Below are positions 34,653 through 43,418 of a stretch of DNA of 64,000 bases, one piece after another. Origin of the DNA: Cerasicoccus frondis. Lineage in GTDB: Bacteria; Verrucomicrobiota; Verrucomicrobiia; Opitutales; Cerasicoccaceae. Within the stretch, counting starts at the first letter, position 1. Each line of letters opens with the position of its first letter. Below the pieces are notes generated by a model. That model searched no databases, was not told the DNA's origin, and worked only from the letters and a program-made list of their open reading frames with translations. The stretch is from assembly GCA_031296915.1 (NCBI GenBank), contig JAVDPC010000016.1, positions 92,627-156,626 on the forward strand. The letters are read 5' to 3'. A program made the translations under genes and the position numbers.

Positions 34653-35230
34653 AAGCCCTCCTGAGAGCGGCCAATGATCAATGCGCTGGGCTGGCGCGGG
34701 CCCTTGGCCAGGCGGCGGTGGAGCGTCCACCCAGCCGGTAACGTCGGTTGCCAGGCGCCCGGCGCTTCACAAACAATGCGCGCTTCAGGAGAATCCGCCA
34801 GACGCCCAAACACGGCCTCCAAAATGTCGGCGCCCCGTGTTTCCCAGAGCTCATACGGCGGATCGGCGAAGATCAGGTCAAACGTCTCCCCCCCTCGGGC
34901 AAGGATCTTGAAAAAATCGCCACGCCTGAGATCGGTCGCTGATTCGGGGGGCAGTTGTAGCGCCTTGGCCACCGCAGCGCGGTTCTGCTCCCAGCATTTC
35001 TGGGCGCCCCGGTCCTGTTCCACAAAAACCGCCATCTGCGCGCCACGGCTAAGCGCTTCCAGGCCGTAAGCGCCGGTGCCCGCAAAGCAATCCAACACCC
35101 GCGCCCCTTCCACCCGGGCGGGGCCGAGCGAAGAAAACACGGCCTCGCGCAAATAGTCCGTCGCCGGGCGCACCCCGCGATCGGGCGCCTTGATGGGTAT
35201 GCCGCGCGCCTGTCCTCCGGTTATGCGCAT
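34649..35230 (-). CDS. rsmD: 16S rRNA m2G966 methyltransferase
   Basis: A 193-residue RsmD. The start at ATG 35230 gives MRITGGQARGIPIKAP, the usual RsmD N-terminus; the open frame upstream has no coding character. RPATDYLREAVFSSL, the SAM motif VLDCFAGTGAYGLEALSRGA, and the catalytic DPPYELW (FADPPY) are in the family order. It methylates G966 of 16S rRNA in the small subunit. It diverges from the WP-rich secreted protein gene. Confidence 0.93.
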   Translation of the reverse strand: MRITGGQARGIPIKAPDRGVRPATDYLREAVFSSLGPARVEGARVLDCFAGTGAYGLEALSRGAQMAVFVEQDRGAQKCWEQNRAAVAKALQLPPESATDLRRGDFFKILARGGETFDLIFADPPYELWETRGADILEAVFGRLADSPEARIVCEAPGAWQPTLPAGWTLHRRLAKGPRQPSALIIGRSQEGF

Positions 35231-35354
35231 GGGTGCTGCCAGATTGCTTTCATAACGGCATAATGGACAATAACTCCTGCAATGTGGCAATTGATTTTCA
35301 TCATACGCGCCATTGCTAAGTGGCAAAGCTTGTGCTTTGCTTCGCGCCATTCGG

Positions 35355-36842
35355 ATGCTTCACGCTGGACACATTTTCCGGGGAATTGCGCTGTGCTTGC
35401 TGGTTTTTTCAACCGTTGCACATGGCGTAGCCTTTGACTGGTCGCCCCTCTGGTTCGAGGAAACAGGGACGGTCGACGAGGTCCAGCCTGATGGCGAAAC
35501 CGAGACCAAGGAGGTCGTCACCCACTTTCGGGCGCTCGGGCCGGTCTTCGAAGAAAAGCGCGACGGCGTCCATGAAATGGCCACGATGCGGCCATTCTGG
35601 ATTCAGAAATACGACCGTGAAACTGACGTCTACCAATACGATTTCGTGCCGCCGTTCTTCGTCCACTACCGCGACCCCAACCTTGTGCGCTGGGAAATTT
35701 ACACCTTCATCCAGCGTCGACGCACTGGCCTGAAGCACGACAACGTCATCGAAACTTTCCTCTTCGTGCCGTTCCTGTGGTTCCACTACGAGCCCGGTCG
35801 GCCCGATAAGTCTTACTACGGCGTTTTTCCGATCTACGGCGAATTTCAGGAGTTTCTCTTTGATAAAACCACCTGGGCGCTCTGGCCGCTTTACTGGACG
35901 ATTACCACTGGCGAAACCACCCGCATGGGCACGCCATGGCCCTTTGTCCAAACCCTACACGGCGAGGGCACGGGCGGCTTGCTGCTCTGGCCGCTCATGG
36001 GCCATTGGTGGCAGGAAGGCAAGATGGACTATCAGTTCATGTTCTGGCCCCTCATTTACCGCAAGGTCGATCAAATGGATCGGCCGATTCCCCGCGTGCG
36101 CGAAGGCTTCCTGCCGTTCTGGGCGACCGAGCATGGCGAGTTTGTGGACGACGTGACGATCATGTTCCCCTTCTTCGGCTGGAAGGAAGACCGCACCAAG
36201 GGCTACACCGAAGAGCGCTATTTCTACCCGTTTTTCATGCAGGGCCGCGGGGACAACGAATACACCAACCGCTGGGCCCCGTTCTACACGCACTCGATCA
36301 AAACCGGCGTCGACAAGACTTGGATCATGTGGCCGGCCTACAAATACCGCACCAACCGCGAGAAAGACCTGATCATCGAGCGCACGCAGTTCTTTTATTT
36401 CCTGTATTTCAACGAAACCCAGCGCAGCGCCACCAACCCCAACCTAGCCGAGGCCTACGAAACCCACGTGTGGCCCTGGATCACTGAATATGACAACGGC
36501 GCCGGGCTCAAACAAGCGCAGCTACTAAGCATTTTCGAGGTCTTTTACCCGCATAGCGAAACCGTGCGCGACCTCTACACGCCGGTCTTTGCGTTCTGGC
36601 GCTGTCAATGGAACACCAACACCGGCGAGTCCCGCCAGAGCTTTATGTGGGACTTCATGGTGGAGGAAAAAACCGAAGACAGCACTCGTTTTGAGATCAA
36701 CCCATACATCTTCGTCCACGACGTCGCTGAAGACCACGCCCAGTTCCAGCTCGGTGGCGGCCTCCTCGGCTACAAGCGCGAGGGAACCCACGAAGACGGC
36801 AAGGAAACCCTGCAACTGCTGTGGTTCGACATTGAGCTATGA
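35355..36842 (+). CDS. secreted WP-rich repeat protein, unknown
   Basis: About 495 residues from ATG 35355 with a signal peptide (LCLLVFSTVAHGVAF). The mature protein is unusually aromatic and repeats a Trp-Pro module about every 20-40 residues: ALWPLYWT, LLLWPLMGHWW, MFWPLIYRK, IMFPFFGWKED, IMWPAYKYR, HVWPWITEY. The spacing looks like transmembrane or surface beta hairpins, so an outer-membrane barrel or beta-propeller is conceivable. No family name is claimed. The stop overlaps the next ATG by four bases. Confidence 0.7.
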   Translation: MLHAGHIFRGIALCLLVFSTVAHGVAFDWSPLWFEETGTVDEVQPDGETETKEVVTHFRALGPVFEEKRDGVHEMATMRPFWIQKYDRETDVYQYDFVPPFFVHYRDPNLVRWEIYTFIQRRRTGLKHDNVIETFLFVPFLWFHYEPGRPDKSYYGVFPIYGEFQEFLFDKTTWALWPLYWTITTGETTRMGTPWPFVQTLHGEGTGGLLLWPLMGHWWQEGKMDYQFMFWPLIYRKVDQMDRPIPRVREGFLPFWATEHGEFVDDVTIMFPFFGWKEDRTKGYTEERYFYPFFMQGRGDNEYTNRWAPFYTHSIKTGVDKTWIMWPAYKYRTNREKDLIIERTQFFYFLYFNETQRSATNPNLAEAYETHVWPWITEYDNGAGLKQAQLLSIFEVFYPHSETVRDLYTPVFAFWRCQWNTNTGESRQSFMWDFMVEEKTEDSTRFEINPYIFVHDVAEDHAQFQLGGGLLGYKREGTHEDGKETLQLLWFDIEL

Positions 36843-37435
36843 CCACGAACGAACAAGACATCATCGATTTTTGGGAGACCTTCATGGAAGCGAAGGACGA
36901 GCTCGAAGTTCTCGATACAGCAGAAAGTCCCGTCTACGATCGAATTCTGGATTCACTCGGCAAAATTAACGAAGAGCTGTATTTTGAGTACTGTCCAAAC
37001 CCGGGAGCCAGTGAGTTAATCATCACGGCTGATGGTAATGCCGAGCTCTTTGATTTGGTCGATGACATTGTTGCTCGGGCTCCTGCAGTGAATGGCTGGT
37101 CATTCTTTGCCCTAAAGCCTAAGCACGGGCTGCCGGAATCCACAGACTGGGACGATCTGCAGATCGATTCTGAGGAGGTTTATTATCAACTTCTTCGTCG
37201 AGAGGGCTCGAGTGAGTTGGGGCTGCAATTATTTGTGGTCGATTTACCAGAAGAAGATTTTGAAGCGGCACACAATGCGCTCTTACGCATGATCGACGCT
37301 TACTTGGGCGAGCGCCGCTTTGCCGAAAGCATCTCCCAAACCTGGATCCAATCCATCAGCAAAGATGAAACCAGCGACCATTTCCCATTGAACCAATTGG
37401 AAGATCAATTAGATAGCCTCTTACCAGCAAGCTAA
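36839..37435 (+). CDS. hypothetical acidic protein
   Basis: A 198-residue acidic soluble protein translationally coupled (ATGA) to the WP-rich gene. The segment ELYFEYCPNPGASELIITADG followed by LVDDIVARAPAVNGWSFFAL resembles a widespread family of uncharacterised proteins with an E-F-G-P...W-x-x-x-A-F-x-P pattern. It is more AT-rich than its neighbours. The next gene, mlaE, begins 4 bases after the stop. Confidence 0.6.
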   Translation: MTTNEQDIIDFWETFMEAKDELEVLDTAESPVYDRILDSLGKINEELYFEYCPNPGASELIITADGNAELFDLVDDIVARAPAVNGWSFFALKPKHGLPESTDWDDLQIDSEEVYYQLLRREGSSELGLQLFVVDLPEEDFEAAHNALLRMIDAYLGERRFAESISQTWIQSISKDETSDHFPLNQLEDQLDSLLPAS

Positions 37436-37439
37436 GTTC

Positions 37440-38192
37440 ATGAACACCGCGCGCAACATACTTGAAGCCATTGGCAGCAGCCTCGTCCTGCTACTACGCT
37501 CGATTGGCTATTTGCCGTCACTGCCGCGGCAGTTGGGGAGGGTGTTCGACTACAGCTTCCACATTGGCTACCTGACATTTCCCATTGTCGCCATCCTCAG
37601 CTTCTTCCTTGGCGCGGTGCTGGCCCTGCAAACGGGTTACAGCATGGACTTCGCTGGCGGCCAGGAGCTCATTGGCCGCATCGTCGGCCTGGCCGTCGCC
37701 CGTGAGCTGGCGCCGCTGATTACCGCATTTTTGCTCGCTGGCCGCGTGGGCTCTTCCATCACCGCCGAAATCGCCTCGATGACCGTTTACCAGGAAGTCG
37801 ACGCCCTGCGCACCATGCAGACGCCCCCCGAGCGCATCCTCGTAATGCCACGCCTCGTGGCGATTCTCTTCATGATGCCGGTGTTGACAATTGCCGCCGT
37901 GCTCATGGGCTGGTTTGGCGGCGGCGTGGTGGCCGAGCATGTGGAATTCATCGGCCTCGACCCCAATGTTTACTGGGCCAACCTGAAGAGCGTCACTGAG
38001 TTCAAGGACGTCATGAACGGCCTGATCAAGGCAGAGTTCTTCGGCTTCGTCGTGGTGCTCATCGCCTGCAACCAGGGGCTGATCACCCGCGGCGGTCCGC
38101 GCGAAATCGGGTTCTCCGTCACCCGCGCTGTGGTCTCCAGCATGTTCATGGTCCTCCTGCTGGACTACGTGTTAACCCGCATTTTGATGTAA
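37440..38192 (+). CDS. mlaE: MlaE-family ABC transporter permease
   Basis: A 250-residue permease of the MCE/Mla lipid transport family (MlaE/YrbE, DUF140). About five membrane helices; the conserved core GLAVARELAPLITAFLLAGRVGSSITAEIASM (about 86-117) and the EVDALRTM segment are diagnostic. It moves phospholipids between inner and outer membranes with MlaF, MlaD and MlaB. Four bases separate it from mlaF. The MCE-domain gene (mlaD) normally nearby is not present. Confidence 0.92.
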   Translation: MNTARNILEAIGSSLVLLLRSIGYLPSLPRQLGRVFDYSFHIGYLTFPIVAILSFFLGAVLALQTGYSMDFAGGQELIGRIVGLAVARELAPLITAFLLAGRVGSSITAEIASMTVYQEVDALRTMQTPPERILVMPRLVAILFMMPVLTIAAVLMGWFGGGVVAEHVEFIGLDPNVYWANLKSVTEFKDVMNGLIKAEFFGFVVVLIACNQGLITRGGPREIGFSVTRAVVSSMFMVLLLDYVLTRILM

Positions 38193-38195
38193 GCC

Positions 38196-38969
38196 ATGGC
38201 CGAAATTTCCACCACACCCGTCGGCGTCAAAGTCCAAAACCTGAGCAAGCGTTTTGGCGAACAGGTCGTGCTCGAAGACGTGTCCTTCGACGTGAAGCCG
38301 GGCGAAATCTTCGTGCTCATGGGACCCAGCGGCGCGGGTAAATCCGTCCTGCTCCGCCACCTCGTGAACCTGGAAAAGCCGGACTCCGGCAGTGTCTTGA
38401 TCGACGGCAAAGACGCCGCCGACCCAGCTACGCATAAAGCGATTCGCACGGCGCTCGTCTTTCAGGCTGGGGCGCTGTTCAACTCGATGAGCGTCTTCGA
38501 CAACCTCGCGTTTTACCCCCGCGAACACCGCCTCTACAACAAATCCACCTTGCGAGACAAAGTTGAGCGCGTCCTGAAAATCCTCCACATCGAAGACGCT
38601 GCCCAAAAGCTGCCCGCCGAGCTCTCCGGCGGCATGCGCAAGCGCGTGGCCATCGCCCGCGCGCTCGTCATGGAGCCGCAACTGCTGCTCTACGATGAGC
38701 CCACGTCCGAGCTCGACCCGGTCACCGCAGCCAACATTTCCGAGATCATCGGCACGCTCAAGGAAGAGTTTTCCGTGACCAGCATTGCGGTCTCCCACGA
38801 CCGCGACTTGGCGCTCGGCATCGCGGACCGCGTTGGCCTCCTCATGGACGGCAAGTTGATCGCCCTCGCCACCCCCGAGGAGCTCCAGCAAAGCAACGAC
38901 CCACGCGTCAAAGAATTCATGGCGCCTAAGATCAACATCCAGGACCCGCGTTTCCGGAAGATATCCTAA
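38196..38969 (+). CDS. mlaF: MlaF-family ABC transporter ATPase
   Basis: A 257-residue ABC ATPase paired with mlaE. Walker A GPSGAGKS is at 43-50, the signature LSGGMRKRVAIARAL at about 145-159, Walker B LLLYDEPTSELDP follows, and the H-loop is in AVSHDRDL. The C-terminal TPEELQQSNDPRVKEFM helix is typical of MlaF. It powers lipid transport. Copy C of the two-hairpin element begins directly after its stop codon. Confidence 0.92.
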   Translation: MAEISTTPVGVKVQNLSKRFGEQVVLEDVSFDVKPGEIFVLMGPSGAGKSVLLRHLVNLEKPDSGSVLIDGKDAADPATHKAIRTALVFQAGALFNSMSVFDNLAFYPREHRLYNKSTLRDKVERVLKILHIEDAAQKLPAELSGGMRKRVAIARALVMEPQLLLYDEPTSELDPVTAANISEIIGTLKEEFSVTSIAVSHDRDLALGIADRVGLLMDGKLIALATPEELQQSNDPRVKEFMAPKINIQDPRFRKIS

Positions 38970-39013
38970 GCAACGTCCCGTTGCATCGATAGATTTTCGC
39001 ATTGCGAAAATGG
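38970..39013 (+). repeat. two-hairpin 3'-end element, copy C
   Basis: Immediately after the mlaF stop: hairpin 1 gcaac-gtccc-gttgc, linker atcgatag, hairpin 2 attttcgc-att-gcgaaaat. This is the cleanest copy and gives the family consensus. Confidence 0.75.
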
Positions 39014-39047
39014 CCTATCTGACTGTATCTGGCAGAGTGGGTATTCC

Positions 39048-39077
39048 ATTCCTTAGTGAGTCATGAGCTCACGGAAT
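39048..39077. terminator. hairpin between convergent genes
   Basis: attcc and gtgag pair with ctcac and ggaat around a 7-base loop with a 3-base bulge. No T-run on either side. It could stabilise both 3' ends. Confidence 0.4.
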
Positions 39078-39096
39078 AGTAAGCAGCGACCTGGCC

Positions 39097-39441
39097 TTAA
39101 GCGACGCCCAACTTCTGCCGGGCTTCTTCTTCGGAGTCGGCGAGGATGAAAATTTCGTCGAGTTTGGCGAGGCGGAGGGTTTCGGCCACGAGGGGTTGGA
39201 CGTTAATCAGGGCCATGCCGCAGTCGTTGGCCTTGAGGCTCTTGGCCGCGCCGAGCATCATGCGGATGCCTAGCGAGACGACAAATGTCACTTCGGCCAT
39301 GTCGACGATGGTGGGCTTTTGGCGGCTCGCAGTGCTGGCCAAAAATTTCAATTCGACCGCAGACGCGCCAGCGTGGTCCATGCGACCAGTCAGGGCGATG
39401 TGGGAAACAGAGTCGTCAGCGCAGATAACTTTTAAGTCCAT
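39097..39441 (-). CDS. STAS-domain anti-sigma-factor antagonist
   Basis: A 114-residue single STAS domain of the SpoIIAA/RsbV type. HIALTGRMDHAGASAVELKF is the first strand-helix unit and EVTFVVSLGIRMML (about 50-63) carries the Ser that is normally phosphorylated by an anti-sigma kinase. The Asp before Ser in the typical DSSG is replaced by Val-Val. It is monocistronic and no cognate kinase or phosphatase is nearby. It is likely part of a partner-switching signalling path. Confidence 0.9.
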   Translation of the reverse strand: MDLKVICADDSVSHIALTGRMDHAGASAVELKFLASTASRQKPTIVDMAEVTFVVSLGIRMMLGAAKSLKANDCGMALINVQPLVAETLRLAKLDEIFILADSEEEARQKLGVA

Positions 39442-39590
39442 GGCGGCATGCTGGAGTTTGCCACGCGAATGAGCAAGCAGACGTTTTATAAAATGACAGC
39501 CATGTTAATATCTACCTTTGTAACAAAAGAGTCTGGATTTTTTCACGCCCATCGCCCACGGTGGGGAAAACCCGAATACCCTGAACTGTC

Positions 39591-40874
39591 ATGGAGCAAA
39601 ATGTTATTAGCGTCATCATGGGCGGCGGTCGCGGCACGCGGCTTTACCCGCTGACTAAAGAACGTTGTAAGCCGGCTGTCCCGCTGGCAGGCAAGTATCG
39701 CCTCGTCGATATTCCCATCAGCAACTGCCTCAACTCCGGCATCAACCGCATTCACCTGCTTTCGCAGTTTAACACCGCGTCGCTGCACAACCACATTCAG
39801 TCGACGTATCAGTTTGACCCCTTCGGCGGCGGCTATGTGGACATCATGTCCGCTGAACAGACTGACTCCGGCGAGACCTGGTACCAGGGCACTGCGGACG
39901 CCGTGCGCCAGAACCTGCACCACTTCAACGACGGCAAGAACGACCTCTTCCTCATCCTCTCCGGCGACCAGCTTTACCGCATGGACTTCCGGAAGATCAT
40001 CGACCACCACAACAAACTCGGCTCAGACTTAACGATCGCCGCCAAGGCCATGCACAAGTCTGAAGTCGCCGGCCTGGGCGTCATGCGCGTGGGCGACGAT
40101 TACTCCATCCAGGAATTTGTCGAAAAGCCGACTGATCCAGCCGTGATCGAAAGCCTCATCATCGGTGATAAGCTGCGCTCCACCCTCGATGGCAACCCGG
40201 AGGACGTGGTCTTGGCCTCGATGGGCATTTATGTCTTCTCCGCCCGAATTATGCGCGATGCGCTGAACGGCGACGAGACCGACTTCGGCAAAGAGATCAT
40301 CCCTGGCATGCTGGGCAAGATCTCGATGAACAGCTACATCTTTGACGATTACTGGGAAGACATTGGAACCGTCGCGGCATTCTTCGAAGCCAACCTGGCG
40401 CTGACCGATAATGTGCCGCCCTTCAATTTCTTTGACGACAAAGCGCCCATTTACACCCGCGCCCGCTACCTGCCGGCGACCAAGGTCAATCAGGCCGAAG
40501 TTTCCCGCACGCTCTTTGGCGGCGGCAGTATTATCTCTCAGTGCAAGGTGCACCACTGTGTGATCGGGGTCCGCTCCATGATTGGCGATGGCACTGAGCT
40601 GACTGACGTTGTCATGATGGGCGCCGACTGGTACGAAACCGACGAAGACCGCGCGGAAAACGCCGATCTGCAGCGCCCCAACATTGGCTTGGGCCGGAAC
40701 TGCAAAATCAAGAGCGCCATCATCGATAAGAACGCCCGCATTGGCCACGACGTCGAGCTTTCCCCCGAAGGCAAGCCGGACGGTTGGTCTGAGGGCGACC
40801 TCTATGTCCGCGACGGCGTCTTGATGGTCATGAAAAACGGCGTGGTGGCCAGCGGCACCAAAGTGCGCCCGTAG
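39591..40874 (+). CDS. glgC: glucose-1-phosphate adenylyltransferase
   Basis: A 427-residue ADP-glucose pyrophosphorylase, first committed enzyme of glycogen synthesis. The catalytic N-terminus has MGGGRGTRLYPLTKERCKPAVP, then LSGDQLYRMD, and EFVEKP (sugar-phosphate contact). The C-terminal left-handed beta-helix (IGLGRNCKIKSAIIDKNARIG) is complete. Length and motifs are standard. The next gene, a PhzF homologue, starts 12 bases later; no other glg gene is adjacent. Confidence 0.96.
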   Translation: MEQNVISVIMGGGRGTRLYPLTKERCKPAVPLAGKYRLVDIPISNCLNSGINRIHLLSQFNTASLHNHIQSTYQFDPFGGGYVDIMSAEQTDSGETWYQGTADAVRQNLHHFNDGKNDLFLILSGDQLYRMDFRKIIDHHNKLGSDLTIAAKAMHKSEVAGLGVMRVGDDYSIQEFVEKPTDPAVIESLIIGDKLRSTLDGNPEDVVLASMGIYVFSARIMRDALNGDETDFGKEIIPGMLGKISMNSYIFDDYWEDIGTVAAFFEANLALTDNVPPFNFFDDKAPIYTRARYLPATKVNQAEVSRTLFGGGSIISQCKVHHCVIGVRSMIGDGTELTDVVMMGADWYETDEDRAENADLQRPNIGLGRNCKIKSAIIDKNARIGHDVELSPEGKPDGWSEGDLYVRDGVLMVMKNGVVASGTKVRP

Positions 40875-40886
40875 CAACGTTCTTCA

Positions 40887-41666
40887 GTGAGCATTCCCCT
40901 GTATCAGGTTGACGCGTTTGCCGACGCGCCTTTTCAGGGGAATCCCGCTGCCGTATGCCCGCTGGAATCCTGGCCGGACAACGCAGTCCTCCAGGCTATC
41001 GCGGCGGAGAATAATCTGTCCGAAACCGCATTCTATGCGCCAGAAGGCGACGGCTTTCGCTTACGCTGGTTCACGCCTGTGGACGAAGTGGACTTGTGCG
41101 GTCACGCGACATTGGCGACGGCGTTTGTGCTCTTTCGCCAGCGACCAGAGCTCATATCCGGCGTGACGTTTTACTCAAACAGCGGGCCGCTCCACGTCAC
41201 GGCTCAAGGTGAGGAGATCACACTCGATTTCCCCGCCACGCCAACCAAAGCTTGGTATCCCCCGCACGAACTGGTCGACTCGATTGGGGTGACGCCAATC
41301 GAGTGTCGCCAAGGCATGGACTACCTCGCGGTTCTGCCCGATGAAGCCACCGTTCGTGGGGTCGAGCCAGTATTCGACCTGCTTCGCCAATTGGACCTGC
41401 GAGGCGTCATCATCACGGCGCCTGGCGACGAGGTAGATTTCGTTTCCCGCTTTTTCGCCCCCAAATACGGCATCAACGAAGACCCCGTAACCGGCTCCGC
41501 GCATTGCGCCCTGACGCCCTACTGGGCTGAGAAATTGGGCAAAACCGAGCTGCTCGCGAAGCAATTATCCACTCGCAGCGGCAGGCTTTCCTGTTCCCTG
41601 CGCGGGGAACGGGTATTCATTTCCGGCCGCGGACGACTCTACTTAGAGGGCAAAATCCATCTGTGA
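40887..41666 (+). CDS. PhzF-family isomerase-like protein
   Basis: A 259-residue protein of the PhzF / diaminopimelate-epimerase fold. The GTG start gives IPLYQVDAFADAPFQGNPAAVC, the family N-terminus; the general acid/base Glu is in NNLSETAFY (about residue 46); CGHATLAT and GSAHCALTPYWAE are the other conserved turns. Most members are isomerases of unknown substrate, and only a few make phenazines. It follows glgC by 12 bases; no phenazine gene is present. Confidence 0.9.
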   Translation: MSIPLYQVDAFADAPFQGNPAAVCPLESWPDNAVLQAIAAENNLSETAFYAPEGDGFRLRWFTPVDEVDLCGHATLATAFVLFRQRPELISGVTFYSNSGPLHVTAQGEEITLDFPATPTKAWYPPHELVDSIGVTPIECRQGMDYLAVLPDEATVRGVEPVFDLLRQLDLRGVIITAPGDEVDFVSRFFAPKYGINEDPVTGSAHCALTPYWAEKLGKTELLAKQLSTRSGRLSCSLRGERVFISGRGRLYLEGKIHL

Positions 41667-41720
41667 GTGCGCAGCGCTTTTTCCTTTAATCTTTTTCCTT
41701 TAATCTTTTAGATAAGTTTC

Positions 41721-41864
41721 ATGTATCCACCATTTGAATTCAACAACTTGCTCGGCCCGCTCCTCGTGCTTGGCGCGTTGGCTACTGCGGCAAAGCTAGT
41801 CGTCTTACTCGCTGTCTATAAAGAGTACCTGAAGCGTCAGGAAGACGCCTGGGCCAAGAGCTAA
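41721..41864 (+). CDS. 47-residue single-helix membrane protein
   Basis: A short gene starting at ATG 41721 and ending TAA 41864. It encodes MYPPFEFNNLLGPLLVLG, a hydrophobic helix (about 9-31) and a charged tail (YKEYLKRQEDAWAKS). The codon use and membrane-protein pattern look real. No family is recognised. Just upstream, the 14-base unit ctttttcctttaat is repeated in tandem. Confidence 0.6.
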   Translation: MYPPFEFNNLLGPLLVLGALATAAKLVVLLAVYKEYLKRQEDAWAKS

Positions 41865-41882
41865 GCGGCGCAAGCCCCTCCC

Positions 41883-42392
41883 ATGACTTCACGTTTCATT
41901 TTCGGCGGTCTAGCGCTGATAAGCGGCTTTGTCGGCTTAGTGTGCGGCGTGGCGGAGTGGGTATTGCAGATCATGATTCTGCCCGAGGTCGATTGGGCGG
42001 AGCCATTTGCAACGCTCACCAACATGTGTTGGTTCGGGCATATTTTCTTTTACGGAGTAGGTCTTTGCTTTGCCGGGCTTGGTCTGATGTCAGCCATTAA
42101 GCCAGCGCCCGCGCAAACTTCGACGACTCAGCCTCCAGCATCCACTACCGAGCAACAGACCCCGGCCCCTCCCCCCTTGCCTCCCAAAGCCACATCCAAC
42201 AGCAAGGACCAGGTTGACCTCTGGCAGGCAGAATCGGCGCCCTTTCCCAAACCCGATAAGATCGAGCATCCCGAAGACGAGGAATCACTCTGGCAGGCCG
42301 AATCCATGCCCTTTCCCAAAGTGGAGATTCCGCCAGAGGAAGAAGAGGAAGCGGACTCACCCAACGACGAAACACCACGTCGCGATCAGTAG
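41883..42392 (+). CDS. membrane protein with tandem acidic C-terminal motif
   Basis: A 169-residue protein. Two membrane helices (about 5-28 and 45-70) are followed by a Pro/Thr/Gln-rich disordered tail in which DLWQAESAPFPK and SLWQAESMPFPK repeat about 24 residues apart, then an acidic end (PPEEEEEADSP). Short linear motif repeats on a disordered tail suggest a docking site for another protein. No family is recognised. It follows the small membrane protein by 18 bases. Confidence 0.6.
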   Translation: MTSRFIFGGLALISGFVGLVCGVAEWVLQIMILPEVDWAEPFATLTNMCWFGHIFFYGVGLCFAGLGLMSAIKPAPAQTSTTQPPASTTEQQTPAPPPLPPKATSNSKDQVDLWQAESAPFPKPDKIEHPEDEESLWQAESMPFPKVEIPPEEEEEADSPNDETPRRDQ

Positions 42393-42584
42393 AGAGCTCG
42401 CGGCTGCAAGCCGGATGTTTCATTCGCAGGGAACGTAGCCCGCGCAATGTGGTCAAAATTAATCCATATCGTAGACCCGGTATGCGTTGTGCTAAGTTAC
42501 ATTCAGCGGGCAAATCGCATTTGAATGTTGATTTTCCCGCATAATTCTTCAGATTAACCACTAACCCGAGAGGGCCAACCCATC

Positions 42585-43271
42585 ATGAGTGCGCACGATT
42601 TTGATAATTCATCCGACGGAGATTGGGAAAACAGCGAAGAACTGAGTTGGAACGAATTTGATTGGCAGCGTTATCTGAAGCAAAACGAAAAAGAAATCGC
42701 TGACTTTCTAGGGCACTACCACCGGCTCAAGCACAAGCCCGGACACCTCGACGAAATTGCCCAGCTGATGCGTTGGGAAGTCGAAGACTGGGGCGGAGCA
42801 GATTTCGAAGAAACTGACGAAGACTTCGAACAGGAGGAAAAAGATGCCCTCGATACCAATGACATGGAGCCTTACTCAGTGCACAAGCACCCGGTCTACA
42901 TCGTCAGCCACGGCCTCTATCAACACCTCTTCCACTGCTGGGAGCATTTCCTGACGCAGTCCAAGGGCGCCGTAGACGCTGTCATGGGCGCGAGATTTGC
43001 CTCCAGCCTTCACGTCGGCGAATTCAACGCCGTCATGGGCATCAATGCGCTCGACATGGGCGACTTCAACCTCGCCGTGTGCCACCTGAAAAACGGCCTT
43101 GCCGCCGTCAACCACACCATGGCCGTCCTTCAGGAGGTCAAGTGTGAGAACGTGCGCCTGCTTCAGGCCTTCCAGGGCGAAGTTCTCCAGGTCCTTTTTG
43201 ACCTGCGTGACCTCTGGCTCCGCGTCATGGCTGACTGCCGTGAGGAAGAACGCCGCGGCAAGGAACGTTAG
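42585..43271 (+). CDS. acidic hypothetical protein
   Basis: A 228-residue cytoplasmic-looking protein, very acidic for the first 90 residues (WENSEELSWNEFDW, DFEETDEDFEQEEKD), then helical with HPVYIVSHGLYQHLFHCWEHFL and MGINALDMGDFNLAVCHLKNG, which looks like a TPR-like hairpin pair. I know of no function. The start follows an AT-rich spacer of about 190 bases with GAGAGGG before the ATG. It is likely monocistronic. Confidence 0.6.
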   Translation: MSAHDFDNSSDGDWENSEELSWNEFDWQRYLKQNEKEIADFLGHYHRLKHKPGHLDEIAQLMRWEVEDWGGADFEETDEDFEQEEKDALDTNDMEPYSVHKHPVYIVSHGLYQHLFHCWEHFLTQSKGAVDAVMGARFASSLHVGEFNAVMGINALDMGDFNLAVCHLKNGLAAVNHTMAVLQEVKCENVRLLQAFQGEVLQVLFDLRDLWLRVMADCREEERRGKER

Positions 43272-43418
43272 TCAGCCTTCTGCTGACTGGCTTGAAGGTT
43301 CATCGGTTTGTAAACTGCGGTGTCCCTGTACACACCAAACTTTTCGAACCATACAAGTCGAGCAGCCTTACACACTTGACCCAGCGCGATTGGTCACCGT
43401 AACTGTGATCAATTGATT

